In this document: one piece after another, positions 11,803 through 21,045 of the stretch
Layout of the letters: the number at the start of each line of letters is the position of its first letter
Position numbering within the stretch: the first letter of the stretch is position 1
Assembly (NCBI GenBank): GCA_963978895.1
Contig: OZ022245.1
Span: 24,192,719-24,256,718 of the forward strand
Source of the DNA: Erpobdella octoculata
Lineage: Eukaryota; Annelida; Clitellata; Hirudinida; Erpobdellidae
Reading direction: 5' to 3'
DNA: 64,000 bases
The notes under the pieces: model-generated
What the model saw: only the letters and a program-made list of their open reading frames with translations
What the model was told of the DNA's origin: nothing
Databases searched by the model: none
Made by a program: the position numbers and the translations under genes

Positions 11803-14800
11803 CTAACTAATAACATGACTTTCAGATAAGTTCTTTTGGTTAGCTATCTCGTTTGATGACATACCGAGAGAAACCGGAGCCTGGAACTGCGGCACAGTTG
11901 CGTCTGCCCCGGTAGATGTGCCGGTCACGTTCGAAACTCTTCCGATATTCATCTTTTCAAAATCAGAAGGCAAGAGTCCAGCGGAAGTACCTGGCATCGT
12001 CATCGAGGATGATGGAGGTGGAATAAGAGGGGTGAATGATGGGAAAGGTAGAGATGTGGCTGTTGAGTATGGGGGAAGTTGGAAAGATGGGACTCCTTTG
12101 AAATTATTAAAGTTAAGAAATATAGATTATTGTATTTCGTGCTACAAACTACTACATAGGTATATAAAAACGCACTATTCTAACCATTATTACAGTCACA
12201 TGACTTTTAGTCAAAATGAATCAAAACTGATTTTTAGTTGTAATCCAGAAACATCTACACCTTTATTTTTATATAGAAACCAAAATTTGATAAGACAATA
12301 AATCTCTGCATGAGTAAAACTATTTTAACCCGAACAATTTCAATAAACAACAATTTCAGTCAGCCACGGGCTTGCACAGCTGACTTCTACATAAGGGCTC
12401 AAAGCCAGAAACCACCAGTAAAAAGGTCAACATCTTCAGAGACGAAAGCCTAAGCACAGTTGTATGTACACAGTAACTAGCTGCTTATCAGTGTTCCAAA
12501 TAAATTGTTAGTTTTGAATCAGCTGTCACAAAACATGCAATTAGCAGTTTGCACAGGCTTTATAAAGTAAACCTTACCCCAGACGTCCAACTCACCTGAA
12601 GGTAATTCACCTTTAACAGCTTGTAGATTTAAGGGAAGATTCAGAGAGAAATTAGATGGGAGAGAAAAATTTGGAGGAAGCTGGAAGTTGGGTAGACTGA
12701 AAGGTGGCAGAGGACCTGTAAATATTTTTCCTATGTAAAATTACCTTAAATAACGATAATAATACACAACCAACAATACAACTGTCGACAAACCAACCGG
12801 TAACTCCAGCACCTGGAACAGACATTCCGCCCTCTCCAGACAGGCTAACTGGAAGGGAATACGGGAGACCAGATGATGGTATGCTCGCTTAAAAGGTAAA
12901 AATAGATTTTATACAAAATTACAACAAATCATATATAAAAATAAAGTTTTCATATAAAATTACAACAAATCATATAAAAATAAAGGTATCTGGCATTTCA
13001 TGAAAAGAATGCATCAACCTCATTAAAGTCAAACACGAACGTCCAATTATTCACTCGATACTAACAAGGACCACCCATACTGGCGAGATAATCTTGAAGA
13101 GGAGGAAGAGAAACAAGAGAAGACTTAACTTCAGAAGAAGGAACAGATAGCGGAACCTAACAATTACCAAAAACAATAAAAAAAGTAATATAAAATTTAC
13201 ATTATTTTTGCAATAATAATGAATTTAATAACATCTGAGAATCCTGATGATGATGCAACAGGAAAATAAGATGGAACATGAGCAGGGAGGTTGTTTTCTG
13301 TCGGTTTGACCTCCGATCCTTGAACTTTAAGACTTTGCAGTTCTGTGTTTGGTGCTTTCATTGGAATTCTATGTAAGTAGCCGTAACCAATGCCACAACC
13401 CAAGCTGGAAACAAAATTGCCTCTGCTGTTAGTCACAGATAACAAGCAACATGTAGTTATGAATTCGATTCTTGATATAGCCCTCTGAAATACGTATCAG
13501 GCTACCTTTTACCCTTTAGTGGTCAAAGATAATAAGATTTAATAGATCAGAGGGTAAACATGAATTTTCACTTCTTAGCATACAAACCATGCCATTAACT
13601 TGAACTTCTAGACAAAACAAAACAAAACAAAACCTTCAACCCTTTTCATCAAAACAACACCTTATTCAAATAAACAACAACACTTGTATTACTAAAACAA
13701 CAAATTAGGATGACAACCTGCCCGATCCACCCCAGGCGCTGTTTGGTGTAATGACGACTTCCCTGCACCTATCCAGCTCTGAATTGTAAACGTAAAGTTT
13801 CAACGGCCGCGCTTCGTGAGCTTCGATCAATGTGAACAAATCTTCAGACTGTGAAAACAAATATAATTATTGCATCAAAACACTAATAATTTAAACAATC
13901 AATAAAAAGGATTTAATAACTATAACATTAATATCACACTTGTATCTAGTTTATCACTACAACTCAAATATATATATTGCTGTAATCGAGGACATCACTA
14001 GTCAACGTTGCATGTTGTGGTGATTGAGTCGGTCTAGCGAGAGCTTGTTTAATGGCGGCCTGACTTGCGATATTTGAATTCGAAAAGGAACTCTGTATAT
14101 AATCTATTTTCTCTTAATTGATTTGATTAATAAAATCTTAAACTTTACAAAGCCGTGTTTAAATAACCTGAACCGAAGATTACAACAATATATATCAAAA
14201 TGACTGTCTGTGTGTTTGTCCTTTATGCAATGCTACACCATTCATCCGATCGTAATGGAATTTTCCCACAACCTTGAAATTCAATAGAGGAAGGTTTCTG
14301 TGACAAAAATTGAGATCGGCCACAAAGTGAGCAGAAGAGCGAGTGGAAACGAGAAAGCGACCGAAAGAGCAAGCGGGGAAGGAAACAGGAGCGAGAGAGA
14401 AAACCCCTGGTCACGTCCGCTAGTACCTTATAAAGTCTAATACACAAACAGCTCCATTTGCACAGAAATATATCATGTCTTCAAAACATTCAGTATGTTA
14501 ACTATTTACAGAGTACATATGCACGTCGTCATAAATAATAATCTACCAACATCTTGCATTATAGTGTCATAAAAACAAAATTAGACGATTTAACGATACT
14601 ACTTCGCCAAAAGTCGAGCTCGAATTTTGGCGGTCACAGAAACTTGGTTGGATGAAAATTCGTCTAAAGGCATAGAAATACCGGGTTTCCACTTCGTGTT
14701 CCAAAATCGAGACATGAAAAGAGGTGGTGGAGTTGGATTTTTTATTGATGAGCGGATCAAGTATTCAACAGTTGATGCTTCACTCTGGAACAGCAGTGTT

Positions 14801-17640
14801 ACTTCATTCGAGCTTCTTCTAATCTCAATGGATTGTCAAAAAACTGGAAATTTCTTAGTGGGTGTTATTTATCGTCCCCCGGACACAAATTTACACAGTT
14901 TCAACATAGAATTCAGCAATTTGTTAAATTGTCTCGTCAAAAGAAATATGAATATTCTTTTAATGGGCGACTTCAATATTGATTTTCTCAGTAGAGAACA
15001 GAGCTCGTCTATGGCTGATTTTTTCAATTTACTGGCTTCTTACAGCCTTCTTCCGGCATTTACGGCGCCTACCAGGATAACTTCTAAAACTGCTTCTGCA
15101 ATTGATAACATGTTTACAAACTACCCCTTACAACATTCTATTGCTAGGATTGTGATTGATGATATCTCTGATCATCTTCCGATTTTTTTGTCAACTGATC
15201 TCGCACCTCGCACCAATACTGAAAGAGATCAGATTTCATTTAGAAGGCTGACCAGCCTGAGACAGAAAGAGATGTTTGAACAGATGTTGGGTGAGATGGA
15301 CTGGTCTGGGGTGATTGGGATGGCCGATGGTGGTGATGCGTCCTCTGCTTACTCATTATTCATTAATAAGTATCTCGAAATATATAACAAGTGTTTTCCA
15401 CTGGTTAAATACACTCGTGGTCCTGCTAGATTTGATAAGGATTGGATGACGCCAAATCTCATGAAGTGCTGCAAAAAGAAAAATGCCTTATATAAAAAAT
15501 ACCTCAAGAGCCCGACAGTGGCCAATAAAGAAAAATTCACTGTGTACCGTAATCGCTTCAAATCAATGAAAATTGCGACAATCAAAGAATTCTATTCAAA
15601 AAAATTCAATTTATGTCAAAACAATGCTAAAGAAACATGGAAAATCATTGGGAGCCTAATGGGCAAGCGATCTTCTGTGGAGCAGTGCAGGACTTTTGAT
15701 GCGGGTGACGGGAGTTATTTGACCTCTCCTACAGAAATTGTTGACTCGTTTAATAATCATTTCTCCAGCATTGGCACAGATCTCGCAAAAAATATATTAA
15801 TTCCTAATGAAACATTTGATGAATATCTTGGTAATCCCGTGGTCCATTCTTTCGATGCTGTACCTACAACACCGGACGAGATCATTGAAATATCGACACG
15901 ATTAAAAATCTCACACAGCAGTGGAATCGACGGAATTGACCCGTGTATTGCAAGATGCTCTGTTCCACGGATAGCCCATATTCTTTCCTGCATAATAAAC
16001 TGCTCTTTTTCTTCAGGGGTGTTTCCTGATCAGTTAAAGTCGGCAAAAGTAATTCCCCTTCACAAATCTGGCAAAAAAGATACCATTTCCAATTATCGGC
16101 CAATATCTATTTTATGTTTCTTCTCAAAGTTTTTTGAAAAAGCTATGCACTCCAGGCTCTATGGATTTCTTGCCAGATTTTCCATCATTACCAGGAGTCA
16201 GTTCGGCTTTAGAAAAAATCACTCTACCTACATGCCGCTCGTTCTGTTGCACTCGAGGGTTGCGGAGGCTATGGATCGAGGAGACTACATCATCGGCGTG
16301 TTTCTGGATCTGGCCAAGGCTTTTGATACAGTGAATCACAAAGTCTTGCTAAAAAAACTTGAACACTATGGGGTCCGAGGGATTCCATTAATGTGGTTTG
16401 AAGATTATTTGAGCGGTAGAACTCAACAGGTACACTACAACGAAGTTACTTCATCAACGCGGCGGGTAACTTGTGGCGTGCCTCAGGGGTCGGTGCTAGG
16501 CCCTCTCTTATTTCTTGTCTACATTAATGATTTGTGCACTGTTTCGCATCGTCTCGAATTTGTCTTGTTCGCCGATGATACCAACCTTTTTGCTTCTGGT
16601 GAAAACCTAAAAGATTTATATGATGTTACTAATCATGAACTACTTTCCGTTTATAAATGGTTTTGTGCGAATAAACTTTCTTTAAATATAAGTAAAACCA
16701 ACTATATTCTATTCCACCATAGAAATAAATTAATTTGTTCTGATTATCAACTTCTTATTGACGATAAACCTATTGCGCGAGTTTCCTCGTGTAAATTTCT
16801 TGGAATGTTGCTTGATGAGCACCTCTCACTGATTGACCATATTAGTTACGTCACCTCTAAAGTTGCAAAAAATTGTGGAATTCTATCTCGCGTGAGTCGA
16901 TTTGTGGATAAAAATATTTCTATGATGTTGTATTACGCTCTCGTTTACCCTTACTTGTCCTATTGTAATATTGTTTGGGCTTCAAATTATCCTACACGTC
17001 TAAAGTCTCTCCACATCTTACAGAAAAGAATCATCCGAATATTATTTAACTTGCCCTTTACATCATCTTGTAAAATGAAAATGATCGAGAACAACCTACT
17101 GAATGTATATCAAATTAATTTTTTTCTTGTTAGTATTTTCATGTACAAATATGACAACCATATGTTACCGTCGTCATTTGATAACCTTTTCACAAAATCG
17201 TCTCATGTACATTCTCATGATGTGCGTTCTTTGCATTGCTTTCGGTCCGATTTTGCTCGAACAACTCTCAAAACATTCTCCATAAAGTGTTATGGTCCGC
17301 GGTTGTATTCAAGTATTCCAATAACAATATCCTCATTGAAAAGCATTTCGCTATTTAAAAAATCGTTGAAATCTTACATATTACAGCTAGATTCATAATT
17401 TCAATATCTATATACTTATGTTAACTTCGATACAGATATGTTAACTTATATATACTTATGTTTACTCCTATACACTTATGTTAACTTTTATTTCTCTGTC
17501 TCGGTTCGTATCTAAATTTTCGTTTATAGGTCGTCCAGTTAGCGGGAAGTAATTCCCTTTGGATGAACCTTTTGAGCACTTGATTTTTTTTCCTTATTTA
17601 TAACTTCACTGTTGTTTTCTTTCGTGCTCAATAAATGTTC

Positions 17641-17671
<31 letters not shown>

Positions 17672-20508
17672 AATAATAATCTACCAACATCTTGCATTAT
17701 AATGTCAGAAATAACAATCTACCAACATCTTGCATTATAGTGTCCGAAATAACAATCTACCAACATCTTGCATTATAGTGTCCGATCCGATGATGTAATC
17801 CGAGTCAGACCTGAGACCCGCAAGTGCAGCAGGAGAATTTGGTTGAACTTCCTTTAACAAAATTAATAAAGAAAAACAATATAATTATTACAATGTTTAA
17901 ATAAAAACTCATCATTAAAATTATCATGACGTAAACAACAAGAGCATTAATGAAAATAATTCAAAAAGTTTTTATACAAATTTTATTTGCATATGACAAT
18001 TAATCGTAAACATAAGACCGTTTGTCCAACGTACCAAGACGTGCCACACGTTTTCATTGGCGCCATCAAAAGAACAGAACCTTCAACATATAAAAAAAAT
18101 GTCATCAATAAAAATAATAAACGAATATCTCTAATTAAACTTCCAATTACAAAAAGAACACATGTTTAAAGGCAGCATTCTCAGTTAGTATCTACTTACA
18201 CAAAGAGGTCTCCAAACTTTTTGTTATTTATGGCTACATGTCAATGGTTATAAAGTATATATTCTATTAAATGTCATATTAATTAATTTCTGAATTTAAA
18301 TGTTAAGGTATCAATATTGTGGCCAATCAATGTTCCTTAAAACATTAAAGAAACATTTGAAAACTTTCTACTCTGGTGCGGGACGGGACCAAGTTGAAAG
18401 GAACTGTACAGCCAATGCAAGTGAGAAAAAACAAACAGGAAACAAAAAAAGCGATTTTTCATTTGAACTGATTGTAAAAAATATAAATATTCGCTTATCT
18501 TATGTTCATAAGATTGAAATGATGTAACAAAAATAAAACCTAATAGACACTCCAAGCAGCCCTTGCCCTCCCCAGCTTTGTGTAGGAATCAACTCCACAT
18601 CTCTCAATTTTCCAGTTTTACTGCTATAAATGAGCATCTTTACGGGCTTGTCAATATTGGCCTTCAACAAATCTTTCAGAAGTTCATTGTCTTGGTTCTG
18701 CCCAATAGAAGATGTTCTAATTTTATTCATTTAAAAACTGTTTATTTATAAAAATTTGCTTTTTATAACTGATTTTCTGATACAAAATAGCAAAATGAAT
18801 CAATTTTGATAAGAACTAACATTACTTCTACAGCTGAATATTTCAAAAACACAAGCTAATCATATTATAAACCAATCCCCTTAAGGGAGTGGATTATAAA
18901 GGCCTAGGCCATAGGAACAAATTAATAATTTTGGATAATTAGTTGAAGCACAAAATAAATCAGGATGCTAGTTCGGTAAAGTTCTAGTATAGCGTCATCG
19001 GCCGATTTCTATAAAAACTCGGTTTAAAAATCAGAAAAACTCACTGAAAACCGACTTTAAGCAAAAATATCCAAAGGCAATGTTGATACACGGAATAATA
19101 CAATTCAAGGAAAGAAAAGTAAGGGAGAGTTAATATTAAAATAAAATTTAAAAAAATAATAAAATAACAAATAAGTGTTAAAGTGTTCAAAATAATTTTT
19201 CAATTATTTAATATGCATCTTAAATTTTAAAAAATCAAAGGGCTGAGCGGAAATTTATCCGTAACTAGCGGGGTACCCAGGGTTTTTCTATCGTTTTTTT
19301 TTTCTTGCTCCCGTTTCCTTCCCCATTTACTCTTACGCTCCTGATCGCCTTTTCGCTCGCTTTTCCGCTCCTGGTCACTTTTCCGCTCTCGATTGCTTTC
19401 TTGCTCACGCTTGCTCTCCTCTTTGTGGTCGCTTTCTCGCTCACTCTCCACATGATTCTGGGCCACCGTGACCTCTAAAACTCAGAATTTCTGCTCCAAG
19501 AGATATGGTCGAAACCATAATAAAGACAACCGAGACCTTTTACTTTGATATTGTTTTATTTTTTCTTGGTGTTCGGCTGCTAATTTATTATTCTTAATGT
19601 TTTTTTTATTTGTTTTAAGGCATATTGACAAAACCGTCACATTTAAAGAAACTGTTTTAGACATGGAGCGGGTTACGCAACTCGTACTTCTAAAACAAAC
19701 TATTATTTTTCAAGTTTTAATTTCCATAATTTAAATTTTTAATTTATTCTCCTAAATTGTCTATTTCTATTCGAAATGTGTTCAATTTTTATTTTCTTTA
19801 TTCCTACTATTCACATCTATCGCTGTTGACAAATAGATCTTCATCGGGAACTACAGTAGCCTCGGGAGCAACTCTTAAATGTTCTAAAGTGCTATAATTT
19901 TTGTTTTTTTTAGTTATTTATGTTGTAATTAGACTTTATTTATGTTTTAAACATCATTTACGTTAAAACCCGGTCATTTTTCATAGAAATCGGCCGATGA
20001 CGCTATACTAGAACTTTACCGCTAGTTGTTTCAATCCATAAGGTAAATTGTAAACGTATGTGATATTAAAAAATCTTTGACAGATTTTTATAGATTCAGA
20101 TAGAAAACAAAACAGTATGAAAGGAATTTAAACAGTATGCAGAAACCAATCATACAAAAACGTTTATGACTAAAATTTTTAGTCAAAAACTAACCAGTCT
20201 GGTGTTTCCGATTGTTATAATGAAATCAAAAAAAGCTTCCAAGCCAGCTTTTTGTCCCGGAGAATTATCTTGAACCTATGAAAATGTGCAAGATTAGTCA
20301 GCTTTTACAAAACTCCTGCTATGCTAAAGCGGATATTGGCCAATAGGCTTTTGCTTTATTATATTTATATTTAAAAATGGAATATGTTTGAGTTTGAAGA
20401 CCACAGATGATGCTACTGCTAACTGCTAAGAAAAGCAGCACTTACACGTAAGACATGGTAACCTTCTGTGCCACCTCCAGGTATTTGAGTACTCTGCGAA
20501 CCACCCAT
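11803..20508 (-). CDS. GORASP2: Golgi reassembly-stacking protein (GRASP55/65 family), complete 11-exon gene
   Basis: Peripheral cis/medial-Golgi protein that tethers cisternae. Exons on the minus strand: 20508-20446, 20275-20195, 18697-18540, 18080-18035, 17851-17765, 13848-13718, 13404-13233, 13156-13081, 12887-12798, 12715-12596, 12095-11803. All phases agree, giving 438 codons plus stop (human GRASP55 has 452). It starts MGGSQ, the N-myristoylation site, then [13 protein letters not shown]. Two PDZ-like GRASP domains follow: first about residues 5-105 with [16 protein letters not shown], second about 110-205 with [29 protein letters not shown] and [13 protein letters not shown]. The rest is a Pro/Ser-rich regulatory tail. 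The borders of exons 8 and 9 are least certain. The symbol is by family resemblance; an invertebrate would have a single GORASP. Anomalies are a triplicated splice donor at exon 5 and an antisense LINE in the next intron. Confidence 0.93.
14196..14428 (+). mobile_element. Short Helitron-like non-autonomous element
   Basis: The left side has TCAAAATGACTGTCTG after an A. The right end has CACGTCCGCTAG followed by T. Helitrons start TC, end CTRR (here CTAG) and insert between A and T, which fits. The body holds a purine-rich run of GAGCGA/GAAAGCGA motifs. A longer, related run sits in reverse at about 19265-19470 and also ends in CCGCTAGT. It lies in the GORASP intron between exons 5 and 6. Confidence 0.5.
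14531..14569 (+). repeat. Target-site duplication, left copy, of the LINE at 14570
   Basis: 39 bp beginning ATAAATAATAATCTACCAAC are repeated directly after the LINE poly(A) at 17669-17707 with one mismatch (AGTGTCA here, AATGTCA there). The sequence is itself a unit of the 38-bp array at the GORASP exon 5 donor, so the left copy may partly reflect an existing array unit. Confidence 0.8.
14570..17669 (+). mobile_element. Young non-LTR retrotransposon (Jockey/CR1-like), 5' truncated, with poly(A) and target duplication
   Basis: About 3.1 kb inserted antisense in the GORASP intron between exons 5 and 6. It starts inside the endonuclease domain, contains one uninterrupted ORF2, and ends with AATAAA (about 17630) and some 28 A residues. 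It is flanked by a 39-bp direct repeat with one mismatch. The poly(A), near-identical duplication and open frame indicate a recent target-primed insertion. Confidence 0.92.
14627..17398 (+). CDS. LINE ORF2: endonuclease plus reverse transcriptase, open but lacking its N-terminus
   Basis: 923 codons without a stop. The N-terminal part is an apurinic/apyrimidinic-type endonuclease: TETWLDEN, then GVIYRPPD, then LLMGDFNID and finally [10 protein letters not shown] with the catalytic SDH. The reverse transcriptase spans about residues 440-740: [29 protein letters not shown] with the first catalytic Asp, [13 protein letters not shown], and the FADD catalytic centre in [13 protein letters not shown] Jockey/CR1-type C-terminal region follows. 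The start of the endonuclease is missing because of 5' truncation: a stop lies at 14591 and the first in-frame codon is not ATG. Autonomous activity is therefore unlikely. Confidence 0.93.
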   Translation: MAVTETWLDENSSKGIEIPGFHFVFQNRDMKRGGGVGFFIDERIKYSTVDASLWNSSVTSFELLLISMDCQKTGNFLVGVIYRPPDTNLHSFNIEFSNLLNCLVKRNMNILLMGDFNIDFLSREQSSSMADFFNLLASYSLLPAFTAPTRITSKTASAIDNMFTNYPLQHSIARIVIDDISDHLPIFLSTDLAPRTNTERDQISFRRLTSLRQKEMFEQMLGEMDWSGVIGMADGGDASSAYSLFINKYLEIYNKCFPLVKYTRGPARFDKDWMTPNLMKCCKKKNALYKKYLKSPTVANKEKFTVYRNRFKSMKIATIKEFYSKKFNLCQNNAKETWKIIGSLMGKRSSVEQCRTFDAGDGSYLTSPTEIVDSFNNHFSSIGTDLAKNILIPNETFDEYLGNPVVHSFDAVPTTPDEIIEISTRLKISHSSGIDGIDPCIARCSVPRIAHILSCIINCSFSSGVFPDQLKSAKVIPLHKSGKKDTISNYRPISILCFFSKFFEKAMHSRLYGFLARFSIITRSQFGFRKNHSTYMPLVLLHSRVAEAMDRGDYIIGVFLDLAKAFDTVNHKVLLKKLEHYGVRGIPLMWFEDYLSGRTQQVHYNEVTSSTRRVTCGVPQGSVLGPLLFLVYINDLCTVSHRLEFVLFADDTNLFASGENLKDLYDVTNHELLSVYKWFCANKLSLNISKTNYILFHHRNKLICSDYQLLIDDKPIARVSSCKFLGMLLDEHLSLIDHISYVTSKVAKNCGILSRVSRFVDKNISMMLYYALVYPYLSYCNIVWASNYPTRLKSLHILQKRIIRILFNLPFTSSCKMKMIENNLLNVYQINFFLVSIFMYKYDNHMLPSSFDNLFTKSSHVHSHDVRSLHCFRSDFARTTLKTFSIKCYGPRLYSSIPITISSLKSISLFKKSLKSYILQLDS
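17671..17784 (-). repeat. Three tandem 38-bp units containing the GORASP exon 5 end and splice donor
   Basis: Units are at 17671-17708, 17709-17746 and 17747-17784. Each, on the gene strand, contains ACTATAATGCAAGAT followed by GTTGGTAGAT, which is the last codons of exon 5 plus its GT donor. The unit nearest the exon (17747-17784) supplies the in-frame donor after 17765. The others are potential cryptic donors. The LINE inserted next to the outermost unit. Confidence 0.9.
18975..20020. mobile_element. DNA transposon with ~38-bp terminal inverted repeats
   Basis: The ends GGTAAAGTTCTAGTATAGCG... (18975-19012) are mirrored at 19983-20020, running through GTCATCGGCCGATTTCTAT. Direct repeats GCTAGTT flank it (18967-18973 and 20021-20027), with the eighth base differing (C/G). 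The 1046-bp body has no transposase and contains a reversed purine-rich Helitron-like piece at about 19265-19470. It lies in the GORASP intron between exons 2 and 3. The duplication length fits hAT-like or related superfamilies, but the termini are not classical hAT. Confidence 0.8.
19265..19470 (-). repeat. Purine-rich GAGCGA/GAAAGCGA repeat ending CCGCTAGT
   Basis: On the minus strand a degenerate run of GAGCGAGAAAGCGACC-like and AGGAGCGGAAAAG-like units ends at ACCCCGCTAG before T. The same kind of run and the same CTAG end occur at 14330-14428. It probably is the 3' part of a Helitron-like element. The long charged open frames through it are repeat artefacts. Confidence 0.5.
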
Positions 20509-20866
20509 TTTAGAAAATTAATTTAATCTTATTTACTATCAACACACTCCGAGATGCCGATCGCCAGCGATAGTTTAAAATCAATCTAAAAATGGCCGAT
20601 TACGTGGCAAAGAGAAGTGAGACGTTTATTTTAACTTTTATTAAAAACAATTTAGCATCATCTAAAATTTGCTAAAAAGAAAATAGTTGGCAAATATTTT
20701 TGAAAGATAATTATGAAAATATATATAACCAACTAAAACCTAAAACTTATTAAATTATTTGATTTCTAATCTGGCTCAGTTCACAGAAAAAAGTTACAAT
20801 TATAGTCTGTTTGCTTGTAGTGACATCAGAAATCAGCTAATAAAGAGAAGGATAAGTCAGCGTAAC

Positions 20867-20956
20867 CACTGATCTCTATAATATAACTGGATTGCGCTTA
20901 GACCTGCCTGGGAGTCGCCGCCACTGATCTCTATAATATAACTGGATTGCGCTTAG
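20867..20956 (+). repeat. 55-bp tandem pair carrying the CACTGATCTCTATAATAT motif
   Basis: CACTGATCTCTATAATATAA followed by CTGGATTGCGCTTAGACCTG starts at 20867 and again at 20922. The same motif recurs inverted at 23871-23905, as a short palindrome at 23759-23794, and in part inverted at 24432-24454. It borders the THAP gene on both sides. Confidence 0.8.
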
Positions 20957-20977
20957 ACCTGTCTGGGTGTCGCCTCG

Positions 20978-21000
20978 CCGCTGGTCGCCATTTTGGAAGG
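20978..21000 (+). promoter_or_regulatory. Possible YY1-type site in the THAP gene promoter
   Basis: GTCGCCATTTTGGAA lies about 60 bp upstream of the THAP ATG. Its complement AAAATGGCGAC matches the core of YY1 sites often found at animal promoters. The same block is kept in the decayed copy at about 23920. The assignment rests on motif resemblance only. Confidence 0.4.
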
Positions 21001-21045
21001 CCAACTATCTGATGCTATTGACGGAATCTTTTTAGAAGTTTAAAA

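Noticed and set aside
14223..14447. Minus-strand Ser/Arg-rich frame as an SR-type protein
   Set aside because: It is the reverse of the GAGCGA purine-rich run inside a Helitron-like element; no conserved domain.
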